64,000 nucleotides of DNA from Alphaproteobacteria bacterium (GTDB lineage Bacteria; Pseudomonadota; Alphaproteobacteria; Sphingomonadales; Sphingomonadaceae). The DNA lies in NCBI GenBank assembly GCA_018970445.1, contig JAGWWF010000012.1, positions 38,298 through 102,297 on the forward strand, written 5' to 3'. Shown one piece after another: positions 37,243-46,216 of the stretch; position 1 is the stretch's first letter, and each line of letters opens with the position of its first letter. The position numbers and the translations under genes are program-made. The notes below the pieces were generated by a model, which had not been told where the DNA came from, ran no database searches, and saw only the letters and a program-made list of their open reading frames with translations.

Positions 37243-38128
37243 TGCCGGTGGCGACCCGCCGCCAGCGGACGGCCAGCAGCAGCTGCAGCACGCCGGCGCG
37301 CAGCCGCCAGTCTGCCGGCCCGATCGGGGCGAACAGGGCGCGCGGCGCGTGCAGCAGCGGCGAGGCGGCCACCTTGGCCAGATACCACAGCCAGCTGGCC
37401 CGGCCACGCCCGCGCAGGCGGTGATAGGCCCAGGCTTCGCGCATCACCCGATCCCAGCGCGCCGCCAGCCGCCGCGCATCATCCAGCGCGACATGGCCCA
37501 GCGCCATGCCCGGCACCAGCGCCAGCCCATGGCCCTGCGCGGCGGCGCGGTGGCACCAGTCCAGATCTTCGGGCAGACGGTTGCGAAAATCACCAACGGT
37601 GCGAAACACGCTGGCGCGCACCGCCAGATTGGCGGTGAGCAGCAGGCCATCGCGGGCAAAGCCCTGCGCCACGTTGAAGCCGAACAGCATGTCGAAGGCC
37701 TCGGCCGGGCGGGCGCGGCGGGCGGAGCCGGGCGGCAGCACCACCTGTACCAGCCCGCCGGCCACGGCATGGCGGGCCAGCGCCGCGGCCGCCGCGATCA
37801 GCCAGCCGGGCGGCGGCAGGCAATCGCAATCGATGAAGGCCAGCGCCCCGCCCTGCGCCGCGCGGGCGGCCAGGTTGCGCGCCGGCCCGGCGCCGATCAC
37901 CGCGCCGGCATCGATCACTCGCACCGGCATGGCCAGGCCCGCCGCGGCTGCCACCTGCGCCACCGCCTCCAGCCCGGCGGCCGAACCATTGTCGGCCACG
38001 ATCAGTTCACAGGCCGGTGAGGCGGCATCCAGCCGGGCCAGGGCCGCCAGCGTGCGGGCCAGGCCAGCCAGATCATCGCGGTGCGGGATGATCAGGCTGA
38101 ACGCCGGCGCGGCGGCGCTGGCGGTCAA
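37202..38128 (-). CDS. Glycosyltransferase family 2 protein
   Basis: The 308-residue protein has a GT-A fold: FSLIIPHRDDLAGLARTL, ELIVADNGSA, GAGPARNLAARAA and a DCDCLPPPGWL motif with the metal-binding Asp residues. An ED in LPEDLDWCHRA is the usual acceptor-site acid. The start is taken as a TTG at 38128 that overlaps the NOS stop (TTGA), because the frame upstream of it is antisense-like and lies inside NOS. It is the last gene of the radical SAM-NOS-GT2 operon and may transfer a sugar to the product of the other two enzymes. Confidence 0.8.
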   Translation of the reverse strand: MTASAAAPAFSLIIPHRDDLAGLARTLAALARLDAASPACELIVADNGSAAGLEAVAQVAAAAGLAMPVRVIDAGAVIGAGPARNLAARAAQGGALAFIDCDCLPPPGWLIAAAAALARHAVAGGLVQVVLPPGSARRARPAEAFDMLFGFNVAQGFARDGLLLTANLAVRASVFRTVGDFRNRLPEDLDWCHRAAAQGHGLALVPGMALGHVALDDARRLAARWDRVMREAWAYHRLRGRGRASWLWYLAKVAASPLLHAPRALFAPIGPADWRLRAGVLQLLLAVRWRRVATGISAMRAADVPSDC

Positions 38129-39387
38129 TGCCGCTGCCACAGATGGTCGCGGCGGCGGCGCCAGTCGCGCCAGCGGTCGCGCCAGCGGTGAAAGCGGCGC
38201 TGCCAGCGGTTCATGCGATCGTGGCTGCGATCCAGCCGCAGCTGTCCGCCATCCAGCTGGCGGCTGACATAGAAATTGGGCACGGCGTGCAGATTGACCA
38301 TCGGCAGGTGGAACACCGGGCAGGCGGCGCTGGCCTGCGGCGGCACGATCCAGCTCCATTCGCCCGATGGCACCCGCCCGGCGCGCTGTTCCTGCATCAC
38401 GAACGCCATGTAACTGGCGCTTTCGGCATGATGATCGGTGATCGCCACCCCGGCGGCCGCAAAGCTGTGCAGCACGGCGCGGTTGAGTTCGGTGAGCGTG
38501 ACATCGGCCCACAGCGGATCATGCGCGCGATCGATGCCCAGCGCATCGGCAATGGCCGGCAACAGATCATAGCGGCGGATATCGGCCAGATTGCGCGAGG
38601 CGATTTCGGTGGCCATGTAATGGCCGTTGAACGGCGCACAGGGATAATCGATGCCGCCGATCGTCAGCACCATGTTGCTGATCAGCGGCACCGAATACCA
38701 GTGGATGCCCAGCGCCTTCAGGGCCGGCCGTTCCGGATGGGTGATGGCGATCTGGCGCACCACGCCCGGCGGCAGTTCATACAGATGGCGTTGCCCGCCG
38801 GCATCGCGGATGATGAAGGGCAGGATGTCGTGCGGGCCCGGCCGGGCCGGTGGCTGCCAGCCCAGGCTGGCCGCGGTGCGCGCCGCCTCGATGCCCAGCC
38901 GATCGCCGGTGATATGGCCGCCATCACCCAGATAGCCGGCATATTGCACCAGCTGCGGGCTTTCGATCACCGCCGGCACCGCATCCGGCGTTGCCGGCGC
39001 AAAGATGCTGATGATCGACGTGATCTGGCCATCGCCGTGGGCGGCATCCAGATGGGCGATCATGCGCTGCGCCATGGCATCGGGATCGCTGATGGTGCGG
39101 CAATCCACCACCTCCAGCGATTTCCAGCGCAGCCGGCCGATGCAGCGGCCATGGTTGCGCCAGGCCAGCCGGGCGCCAAAGGCCAGTTCATCGGCGCTGT
39201 GGTCATAATGGCCGCGGGCCTTCAGGCTGGCCATCACCTCGGCCTCCCGCTGTTTCAGGGCGGCCGCCTCCATGCCGGTTTCCCGGGCGAACTGGCGCAA
39301 GAAGGCCAACGCCTCGTCGCGGCGTTCGCCGGCACTGATCCGCCGCAGCCGGCGGCGAACGGGATTGGCCTTCAGATAATCGTCCAC
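38125..39387 (-). CDS. nos: Bacterial nitric oxide synthase oxygenase
   Basis: The 420-residue protein is a clear NOS oxygenase domain: haem thiolate C82 in WRNHGRCIGRL, then HWYSVPLISNMVLTIGGIDY, APFNGHYMATEIASRN with E261 as the arginine-binding Glu, and GEWSWIVPP for the pterin/haem pocket. NOS makes NO and citrulline from arginine and needs outside reductases. Position 256 is His where the family has Trp (FNGWYM). Residues 381-420 form an Arg/Trp-rich tail not found in Bacillus-type NOS. The start is GTG 39387, 3 bases after the radical SAM stop, with a poor ribosome site. Confidence 0.93.
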   Translation of the reverse strand: MDDYLKANPVRRRLRRISAGERRDEALAFLRQFARETGMEAAALKQREAEVMASLKARGHYDHSADELAFGARLAWRNHGRCIGRLRWKSLEVVDCRTISDPDAMAQRMIAHLDAAHGDGQITSIISIFAPATPDAVPAVIESPQLVQYAGYLGDGGHITGDRLGIEAARTAASLGWQPPARPGPHDILPFIIRDAGGQRHLYELPPGVVRQIAITHPERPALKALGIHWYSVPLISNMVLTIGGIDYPCAPFNGHYMATEIASRNLADIRRYDLLPAIADALGIDRAHDPLWADVTLTELNRAVLHSFAAAGVAITDHHAESASYMAFVMQEQRAGRVPSGEWSWIVPPQASAACPVFHLPMVNLHAVPNFYVSRQLDGGQLRLDRSHDRMNRWQRRFHRWRDRWRDWRRRRDHLWQRH

Positions 39388-39390
39388 GGC

Positions 39391-40956
39391 CTACATCAGC
39401 CCGTCGAACATCTGGGCTTCCGGGCGCAGGCGGCGGCGGTTGATGGTATGCACGGCGGCCAGCACCCGCGATTTTGCCCGGCGATAGGCCGGGCTGCCGC
39501 CATCCTCGTTCACATAGCGGGCGCGGGCGTGCACGCTGTCGCGCCCTGTCACCCGGATGCCGGGCAGGCCACCACCTTTGCCTTCACCGCTGCCAAACAG
39601 GCTGTTCCAGATCGGCGTGTCTTCCAGAATGGAAAAATCATTGAAGCGCACCCGATCCAGATAGGGCATGTGCGCTTCCAGAAAATCCGCCGTCTGCTCC
39701 AGATCGTCGGCGATTTCGCCGGGATAGCCCTTGAACATGGTGGCGCGCACCGAAATGCCGGCTTCGTGGGCATGGCGGATGAAGGCGCCATTGGCCTCCA
39801 CCGAACAGCCCTTGTCCATCAGATCGAGCAGGCGCTGGCTGCCCGATTCAAGCCCGAAGCTCACCCGGCGCATGCCCGACCGGGCCGCGGCCTTCAGATC
39901 CTGGCGCGACAGGCCATTGTCGCGCCGCAGATCGACATGCACGGTGCCGATCCATTGCGCGCCCGGCACCGCATCCTGGATCTGTTCGTGCAGGCCGCGC
40001 CACAGATGCACGTTGGAATTGAGCTTCAGATCGAGGAACAGGAAATTGCCGGTGCCGCAGCGCCGCGCCTGTTCGCGCAATTCGTGCAGCACCGATTCCA
40101 GACTGCGGCTGCGATAGCTGCGGCCGTTGGCCGACACGACATCGGAACAGAAGGTGCAGCGCGCCCATTGGCAGCCGCGCCCGGTCATCACCGGCACGAT
40201 GCGCACCGGGTAACGATCCCAGGGGAAATCGGCGAAATCCGGCACCGGGGTCTGATCCAGCGGGCGCAGCGGCGGCGCCGGCCGGCTGCGGCGGCCATCG
40301 GGCAGCACCACGCCATCAAAGCGCAACAGATCGCCGCCGGCCACGATGGTTTCCAGCAGATCGGGGATCAGCATGTCGGCCTCCCCGCCATAAATGGCGG
40401 TCAGGCCCGGCACGCTTTTCCGCCACGCCTCGGCGGTTTCGGGCAGGTTGAAGGCCGGCCCGCCCAGCAGCAGCGGCACGCCGGCATCGCGGGCGATCTT
40501 GCCCAGTTCCACCACGGTGGCATGATGCTGCAGATAGGCCGACAGCATCAGCACGTCGGGCCGTTCGGCCAGCGCCGCCTTCACTGCGCGCAACACGCGG
40601 CCGTGCGGGCGGCGATCCTGCCAATACCAGGCCCAGCGCCCCAGATCGCGCAGCCAGCGCGCCGCCGGCCAGGTGGACAGATGCAGCCGGCGCTGCCAGT
40701 GGTGCCACAGCCGATCCGGTTTTTCGCGCACGCTGGCCGGCACGTCATAGGCCAGCGGCACCAGCAGCCGGGCATCATGGCCGGCATTGCGCAAGGCCGC
40801 CACCAGCAGGCCGATGGCGAGCGTGGGGAAGCTGGCGAAATTGTTGAGATCGACGATCACCACCCGGTGTCGCACCCGCGCCGGCCCGGCAATCGCCGCA
40901 GCGCCACCCTGACGCGCCGCGGCAGCATCGCGGTCAAGCTCCCGAACGCCCTTCAT
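39391..40956 (-). CDS. B12-binding-domain-type radical SAM protein
   Basis: The 521-residue protein has an N-terminal Rossmann-like region in the style of cobalamin-binding radical SAM enzymes (RVVIVDLNNFASFP, ERPDVLMLSAYLQ, LLLGGPAF) but no visible D-x-H-x-x-G motif, so base-off B12 binding is doubtful. The SAM cluster motif is GCQWARCTFC, with cysteines at 262, 267 and 270 (C-x4-C-x2-C). GLESGSQRLLDLMDKG and RATMFKGYPGE follow. The substrate is unknown; methylation or rearrangement are possible. ATG 40956 has GAGGA upstream. It is the first gene of the NOS operon. Confidence 0.88.
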   Translation of the reverse strand: MKGVRELDRDAAAARQGGAAAIAGPARVRHRVVIVDLNNFASFPTLAIGLLVAALRNAGHDARLLVPLAYDVPASVREKPDRLWHHWQRRLHLSTWPAARWLRDLGRWAWYWQDRRPHGRVLRAVKAALAERPDVLMLSAYLQHHATVVELGKIARDAGVPLLLGGPAFNLPETAEAWRKSVPGLTAIYGGEADMLIPDLLETIVAGGDLLRFDGVVLPDGRRSRPAPPLRPLDQTPVPDFADFPWDRYPVRIVPVMTGRGCQWARCTFCSDVVSANGRSYRSRSLESVLHELREQARRCGTGNFLFLDLKLNSNVHLWRGLHEQIQDAVPGAQWIGTVHVDLRRDNGLSRQDLKAAARSGMRRVSFGLESGSQRLLDLMDKGCSVEANGAFIRHAHEAGISVRATMFKGYPGEIADDLEQTADFLEAHMPYLDRVRFNDFSILEDTPIWNSLFGSGEGKGGGLPGIRVTGRDSVHARARYVNEDGGSPAYRRAKSRVLAAVHTINRRRLRPEAQMFDGLM

Positions 40957-41030
40957 GACCCATCCTCGCTGGCCGGCAATCCCCCCGAAGGCCGGCACAG
41001 GGGCACAGCATCACGGCGTCGGCCTTGGTG

Positions 41031-41888
41031 TCAATCCGTTGAAGTCGCAGCCGGTCGCGTTTCGGGCAGCCAGCCGGCGGCGGCCAGCCGGGCGCGTTCG
41101 GCGCGGCTGACCGGCGCGGTGATGCCGGTTTCCAGCGTGAGGAACAGCCGGTCTCCCTCGCGCCGGCTGCCGGTGATGGCAGCGCGTGCCACCCACCAGC
41201 TGCGGTGCACCCGCGCGCCGGGCGTTTCGGCCAGCATCGCCACCGCATCGGCCATGCGCATCAGCACCAGATCATCGCCCAGATCGGTGTGGACGCGCAG
41301 ATAATGATCCTCGGCCGCCAGCGCCAGCAGCCGCCCGGCGCGCAGGCGCGGCGGCAGGCGTTCGGCCAGCACGGCGGGCATGGTGGCCGGGGCTGGCGGC
41401 GATTCGGGTGCAGGCGGTTCGGACGGCGGGGCTGGCAGCAGGCGCGGTGCCGTGGCCAGGTTGATGCCGGTGAGCACCAGGGACACCGGAAAGACGATGC
41501 TGAAGAAGCCCAGCAGCGTGGGCAGGGTGATCGGCATCTGGCCAAAGCTGAGCACGCTGGCCACCACCACGATGAAGGTGAGCGGCAATGCGACCAGCAG
41601 CGCCGCCAGCGCCAGTTCAGCCCCGCGCCAGCGCGCCAGCCGGCCCCAGCCCTGCACCGCCGCCGTGATCACCAGGCCCAGGGCCGATCCGGACAGGACA
41701 ACCCCCAGCCAATAGACAAGGCGCGGCAGCAGCGCGATCTGATCGGTGTTGAACGCGCCGGTGAAGGCCAGCACCAGCGCGGCCGCCACGCCGATGGCCA
41801 GCCCACGCCGGCCGCGCGATGCAAAGCCGGCTGCAACTGGCGAAGCGTGAACGGCGGCAGGCGGCTCTTCACGAACTGGCGGCGGCAT
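41031..41888 (-). CDS. LytTR family regulator with membrane N-terminus
   Basis: The 285-residue protein has four hydrophobic helices in its first half (GLAIGVAAALVLAFTGAF and others), a Pro-rich linker and a C-terminal LytTR DNA-binding domain (LLALAAEDHYLRVHTDLGDD, VHRSWWVARAAI). Membrane-bound LytTR proteins may sense membrane or redox signals. ATG 41888 is chosen because the GGGAG upstream would touch the other ATG at 41897. It stands between the NOS operon and the divergent DUF2141-carotenoid oxygenase genes. Confidence 0.85.
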   Translation of the reverse strand: MPPPVREEPPAAVHASPVAAGFASRGRRGLAIGVAAALVLAFTGAFNTDQIALLPRLVYWLGVVLSGSALGLVITAAVQGWGRLARWRGAELALAALLVALPLTFIVVVASVLSFGQMPITLPTLLGFFSIVFPVSLVLTGINLATAPRLLPAPPSEPPAPESPPAPATMPAVLAERLPPRLRAGRLLALAAEDHYLRVHTDLGDDLVLMRMADAVAMLAETPGARVHRSWWVARAAITGSRREGDRLFLTLETGITAPVSRAERARLAAAGWLPETRPAATSTD

Positions 41889-41986
41889 CCTGCGCATCTC
41901 CCGGCGACATCAGCGACTTAGCCAGCCATCGCTGGCCATGCAACCGTGCACAACGTCCCGGCCCCACCCGCAAAAGGAATTGACCC

Positions 41987-42403
41987 ATGAATAATGCCCT
42001 CTTGTTCACCGCTGCGCTGCTGCTGGCCGCACCAGCCGCCGCCACCACCCTGACCGTGACCTTCAGCGTGACCGATGCCCCCACCGGGCAGATCATGCTG
42101 AGCCTGTATGACAACGAGGCCGCCCATGATGGCGGCGGCACGCCGGTGGCGCAGGCAGCCGTGCCGGTGGCGAACGGCCAGGCGGTGGCACGCTTTCCCG
42201 GCCTTGCCGCCGGCCGCTATGCCATCAAGGCGTTCCACGACATCGATGGTGACGGCAAGATGGGCATGACACCGTTCGGCATGCCCACCGAACCCTTTGC
42301 CTTTTCCAACAACGCGCCGGCCGTGGGCGGCCCGGCCCCGTGGTCTGCCAGCCATTTCGCAGTGGATGGCGATGCCGCCGCCACCGCCATCACCATCCGT
42401 TGA
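41987..42403 (+). CDS. Secreted DUF2141 protein
   Basis: The 138-residue protein has a signal peptide (LLFTAALLLAAPAAA) and a beta-rich domain with GQIMLSLYDNEAA, GRYAIKAFHDIDGDGKM and PFGMPTEPFAFSNNA, the DUF2141 pattern. The function is unknown. AAGGA lies 9 bases before the ATG. It is followed after 10 bases by the carotenoid oxygenase, so they are probably one operon. Confidence 0.9.
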   Translation: MNNALLFTAALLLAAPAAATTLTVTFSVTDAPTGQIMLSLYDNEAAHDGGGTPVAQAAVPVANGQAVARFPGLAAGRYAIKAFHDIDGDGKMGMTPFGMPTEPFAFSNNAPAVGGPAPWSASHFAVDGDAAATAITIR

Positions 42404-42413
42404 GGGCCGCGCC

Positions 42414-43850
42414 ATGTCGATCGATCGCCGCACCCTGTTCCACCGCGCCCTGCTGGCCGGGCTGGGCGCCAGCCTGCCGGCCGAAGCGCTGGCCGCCGGG
42501 CTTGCCGCCGCCGCCCAGCCGCAATGGGCGCTGGCGCTGGGCGATGTGGAGGCCGACATCGCGCCGCGACCGCTCACCCGGCTGCACGGCCGGCTGCCGG
42601 CCGATCTGGCCGGCACCCTGTATCGCAACGGCCCGGCGCTGTTCCGGCGCGGCGGCACGGCGGTGAATCACTGGTTTGATGGTGACGGGCTGGTGCGGGC
42701 CTTCCGTCTGGCCGATGGCCGGGCCAGCCTGGCAGCCCGCTTTGTCGACACGGCCAAGCGCCGGATCGAGACGGCGGCCGGCCGCATCGTGCAGCCGGGG
42801 TTCGGCACGCCAGCGCGCGCCGGGGCCATTGTGGCCAGCGCCGATGACACCAATGCCGCCAACACCCATGTGATTGCCGCCGGCGGCCGGCTGCTGGCGC
42901 TGTGGGAGGCTGGATCGGCCCATGCGATCGATCCCGCCACGCTGGCCACGCAGGGCCCGGTGACGTTCCGCCCCGATCTGAAGGGCATGCCGTTTCTGGC
43001 CCATCCCAAGGTGGAAGCATCGGGCCGCATCTGGAACATCGGGCTGTCGGGCCGCAATGCGTTCGTGTGGCGGCTGTCGGCGGCCGGCGCGCTGGAGAAG
43101 GGGCAGCTGATCAGGCTGCCCAGCGCCAGCTACATGCATGATTTCACCATGACGGCCCGCCACCTGATCATCGTCTGCCAGCCCTGGCTGCACGAACGCG
43201 ACAGCCTGCCTTTTGCCAGCGGCATGGCGTGGCGGCCGGAACAGGGCACGCGCGTGCTGGTGATCGACAAGGCCGACCTGACCAGTCAGTGCGTCTATGA
43301 GCTGCCGGCGCTGTTCTTCTTCCATCTGGGCGATGGCTGGGAAGACGCCGACGGCACCATCCATTTCGATGGCTGTTTCGATGACAGCCCGCTGTTTGCC
43401 AGCGAAACCGCCAGCGCGCTGGTGGAGGGCCGCTATCCGCGCACCGAACGGCCGCTGTTGCGGCTGATCAGTCTGGCGCCCGATGGCCGGGCGCAGCTGC
43501 GCGATGCCGGCATCACGGCGGAATTCCCGCGCAATCCGGGCGGCCATGCCGGCCCGCGCCCCACGATCCATGTTGGCGGCTATCGCGCCGGCCGGCCGTT
43601 TGCGCAAACGCTGGGCCGCTGGGACTGGCAGGCCGGCCGGGCCAGCACCCATGATTTCGAGCCGCAGCAGATTGTGGAGGAGTTCGTGGTGGCCGGCCGC
43701 TGGCTGATCGGCACCACCATCAATCTGGCGGCGCGGGCGACCGAACTGCATGTGCTGCCCGCTGCCGATCCCGCTGCCGGGCCGGTGGCCAGCTTTCGCG
43801 CCGATGTCGCCCTGCCGCACAGTTTCCACGGCAGCTGGGTGGCGGCCTGA
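42414..43850 (+). CDS. Carotenoid oxygenase family protein
   Basis: The 478-residue protein has a Tat-like N-terminus (SIDRRTLFHRALLAGLGA), then GTLYRNGPALFRRGG and the four iron-binding His regions: LAHPKVEA, YMHDFTMT, FFFHLGDGW and PHSFHGSWV. Family members split carotenoids, stilbenes or lignin-like double bonds with a non-haem Fe(II). Export would place it in the periplasm, which is unusual for a carotenoid-cleaving enzyme but common in sphingomonads. Its partner is the DUF2141 protein. Confidence 0.9.
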   Translation: MSIDRRTLFHRALLAGLGASLPAEALAAGLAAAAQPQWALALGDVEADIAPRPLTRLHGRLPADLAGTLYRNGPALFRRGGTAVNHWFDGDGLVRAFRLADGRASLAARFVDTAKRRIETAAGRIVQPGFGTPARAGAIVASADDTNAANTHVIAAGGRLLALWEAGSAHAIDPATLATQGPVTFRPDLKGMPFLAHPKVEASGRIWNIGLSGRNAFVWRLSAAGALEKGQLIRLPSASYMHDFTMTARHLIIVCQPWLHERDSLPFASGMAWRPEQGTRVLVIDKADLTSQCVYELPALFFFHLGDGWEDADGTIHFDGCFDDSPLFASETASALVEGRYPRTERPLLRLISLAPDGRAQLRDAGITAEFPRNPGGHAGPRPTIHVGGYRAGRPFAQTLGRWDWQAGRASTHDFEPQQIVEEFVVAGRWLIGTTINLAARATELHVLPAADPAAGPVASFRADVALPHSFHGSWVAA

Positions 43851-43856
43851 TCAACG

Positions 43857-44483
43857 TCAGGCCAGATGCCCCACCAGCGGGCGCCCATGTGGCCAGCGGT
43901 GCTGTTCCACCACGTCCAGCATATATTCCGCCACCTCTTCACGGGTGACGGCGTTGATCTTCAGATCGGGCGGCACTGGCCACACCGCGGTGAGCGCGCC
44001 GGGCAACGGCCCGGCGGTGTAGGGGCCAGGGCGGATGATCGTCCAGTCCAGCGCGCTGCTGGCGATCATCTCCTCCTGCACGTTCTTGTCGGCATGGCGG
44101 TGGCGGGTGATCAGCGGGTGGATGATGCTGTTGTACAGCCAGCCGCCATGGCTGCCGGTTTCGCCGGCACCACTGCCGGTGATGGCGATCAGCCGGGCGA
44201 CGCCGGCGGCCTGCATGGCCGGGATCAGCGCGCGGGTGGAATCGGAAAACAGCGTGGTCGGCCCGGCATGATCGACCCCCAGCGCATAGAGCACGGCATC
44301 ATGGCCGGGCAGCGCGGCGGCCAGGAAGCCGGCATCGCACGGATCGCCCACCGCAGCCCGCGTCCACGGCGGCACCCGCGCCGCCTGCCGGCTCTGCACC
44401 GTCACACGATGGCCGCGCAACAGGGACTCGCCCACCACAAGACGGCCCAACTGCCCCGAACCCCCGATCACGAACAACCGCAT
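43857..44483 (-). CDS. NAD(P)-binding NmrA/SDR-like protein
   Basis: The 208-residue protein begins with FVIGGSGQLGRLVV and has ITGSGAGETGSHGG, WTIIRPGPY and EVAEYMLDVVE, typical of the NmrA-like atypical SDR group, which lack the usual YxxxK. It may be a redox sensor or an NADPH-dependent reductase. It is convergent with the carotenoid oxygenase and lies 111 bp after tolC on the same strand. Confidence 0.85.
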   Translation of the reverse strand: MRLFVIGGSGQLGRLVVGESLLRGHRVTVQSRQAARVPPWTRAAVGDPCDAGFLAAALPGHDAVLYALGVDHAGPTTLFSDSTRALIPAMQAAGVARLIAITGSGAGETGSHGGWLYNSIIHPLITRHRHADKNVQEEMIASSALDWTIIRPGPYTAGPLPGALTAVWPVPPDLKINAVTREEVAEYMLDVVEQHRWPHGRPLVGHLA

Positions 44484-44501
44484 CGCCCCGTCTCCCGCGC
44501 C

Positions 44502-44554
44502 CGGTTTTCCCGGGACTTTGGCAACCCTGGGCCAAAGCTCTCACAGGAAAACCG
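44502..44554 (-). terminator. Nested inverted repeat after tolC, candidate terminator
   Basis: An outer 9-bp pair CGGTTTTCC (44502-44510) / GGAAAACCG (44546-44554) encloses an inner 7-bp pair CTTTGGC (44516-44522) / GCCAAAG (44531-44537). It sits 40 bases after the tolC stop. There is no following T run on the minus strand, so it may be a processed or Rho-assisted end. Confidence 0.45.
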
Positions 44555-44594
44555 CCGGCAACAACCGGGAGGAATACTTAACCGGGCGCGCGGA

Positions 44595-46100
44595 TTACTG
44601 CGGCTTTACCGCATCGCTGGCGGTTTGTGCCGGCGTGGTGATGGTGCGGGTGGAACGGATGGTGGGCGTTGGCCGGCCCGACCAATCAAGCACATCACCG
44701 CGCACGCGGTTCAGATTGGCCTTTGAATCATAGAGGGTGATGCCATCCAGGCTGAGATCGCGGGCTTCGGCGCTGCCGATGGCGGCCAGCAGGGTGAAGC
44801 CGGCGACATAGGCATTGCGCCGGGCGGTGGCAAGGATGACACGGGCGTTGATCAGTTCCTGTTCGGCGTTCAGCACTTCGATGATGGTGCGATTGCCCAC
44901 GCCATTTTCGGCGCGCACGCCTTCAAGGCTCAGGCTGTTGGCGGCAATCGCCGCTTCGGCCGAACGGATCACGTCCAGGCTGGCGCGATAGCTGGCAAAG
45001 GCGGCGCGCACCTGCTGGATCACCAGCCGTTCGGCGGCGATCTGGTTTTCCATCGCGGCGGCCTTGCGGGCCTGGGCCTGGCGGATCTGCGCCGCCGGGC
45101 GGCCGCCCTGATACAGCGGCAGCTGCACCTGGGCCCCGATCACGGCCGATTCCTGCGTGGCCGGAATGTTGATCGGCACGGCAGCGCGCGCGCCGCCAAA
45201 ATTGTCGTTGCGGTTGACCTGGCCAAAGCCCGACAGGGTGGGCAGCCGGCTGGCGCGGGCGGCCTTCACGTCAAAGCCGGCAGCCTCGCTGTTCTTGGTG
45301 GCGGCGGCAATGTCGGGATTTTCCTTGATGGCGATTTCCACCGCCTCATCCACGCTGGCCGGCAGGCCGGGCAGCGGCGGCGGCGGCGACAGGCCATCAG
45401 GCGCTTCGCCCACCTGCTGGATATAGCGTTCCTTGGAACCGATCAGATTGGCTTCGGCATTGCGCAGATCGGCGCGGGCCTGGGCCAGCCGCGCTTCGGA
45501 CTGGGCAACATCGGTGCGGGTGAGATCGCCCACCTCGAACCGGTCCTGCGTGGCGCGCAGATTGGTTTCCAGCGTCTTCACGTTGGCGCGGTTGAATTCG
45601 ACGATCTGGCTGTCGCGCAGCACGTCGTTATAGGCGGCCACCACCTGGCTGAACACGCTGGCTTCGGTGGCGCGCAGGGTTTCGGCGCCCGATGCGATGC
45701 GGGCATCGGCGGCCTTCATGCCAAACTTCACCAGCCCGCCCTGATAGATGGGCACATCCACCCGCACCTGGGTGTTCAGCGTGCGCGGGATGATGACGAA
45801 CTGGCCGCCGGGAATCAGCACGTTTTCGTTGAAGGTGGAATTGATGGCGGCCGTGGGCAGGCCGGCGGCGCGCTGGATGGCGAAGCTTTCATCGGTGGCC
45901 ATCTGGTTGGCGCGGGCGGCGTTCAGCGTCGGGTTGGTCTGATAGGCCTTGGCCAGCGCCTGGGCCAGCGTATCGGCGCGCGCGGCCGTGCCGCAAAGCG
46001 CGCTGGCCGCCAGCGCGGCGATCAGCACGGTGCGGCCCGTGGCGGGGCGATGGCGCAAAACCCCCTGGCCAAGCTTCTGCATTTCCACTCGATCCTTCAT
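44595..46100 (-). CDS. tolC: TolC family outer membrane channel protein
   Basis: The 501-residue protein has a signal peptide (VLIAALAASALCGTAARA) and two long coiled-coil repeats with the TolC pattern: DTLAQALAKAYQTNPTLNAA, FEVGDLTRTDVAQSEARLAQ and, in the second half, VQLPLYQGGRPAAQIRQA. It forms the exit duct of type I secretion and RND efflux systems. The first ATG at 46100 is used; ATG 46082 (MQKLGQG) is an alternative. No pump partners lie nearby. Confidence 0.92.
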   Translation of the reverse strand: MKDRVEMQKLGQGVLRHRPATGRTVLIAALAASALCGTAARADTLAQALAKAYQTNPTLNAARANQMATDESFAIQRAAGLPTAAINSTFNENVLIPGGQFVIIPRTLNTQVRVDVPIYQGGLVKFGMKAADARIASGAETLRATEASVFSQVVAAYNDVLRDSQIVEFNRANVKTLETNLRATQDRFEVGDLTRTDVAQSEARLAQARADLRNAEANLIGSKERYIQQVGEAPDGLSPPPPLPGLPASVDEAVEIAIKENPDIAAATKNSEAAGFDVKAARASRLPTLSGFGQVNRNDNFGGARAAVPINIPATQESAVIGAQVQLPLYQGGRPAAQIRQAQARKAAAMENQIAAERLVIQQVRAAFASYRASLDVIRSAEAAIAANSLSLEGVRAENGVGNRTIIEVLNAEQELINARVILATARRNAYVAGFTLLAAIGSAEARDLSLDGITLYDSKANLNRVRGDVLDWSGRPTPTIRSTRTITTPAQTASDAVKPQ

Positions 46101-46216
46101 TCAAGCCCGCCGCGGCAACGGCTGGCCGGCGCCCCCTCGCCGGTGCCGTATAGAGGCAAGACAGCAAGCGGCCAAGGGGGCCGGCAGATAAATTTGAGTA
46201 ACGACCAAATTGCCTG

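Noticed and set aside
38128..41304. A very long plus-strand open frame opposite the NOS and radical SAM genes
   Set aside because: It is antisense to two clearly conserved proteins and has His/Ala/Arg-rich shadow composition without motifs.
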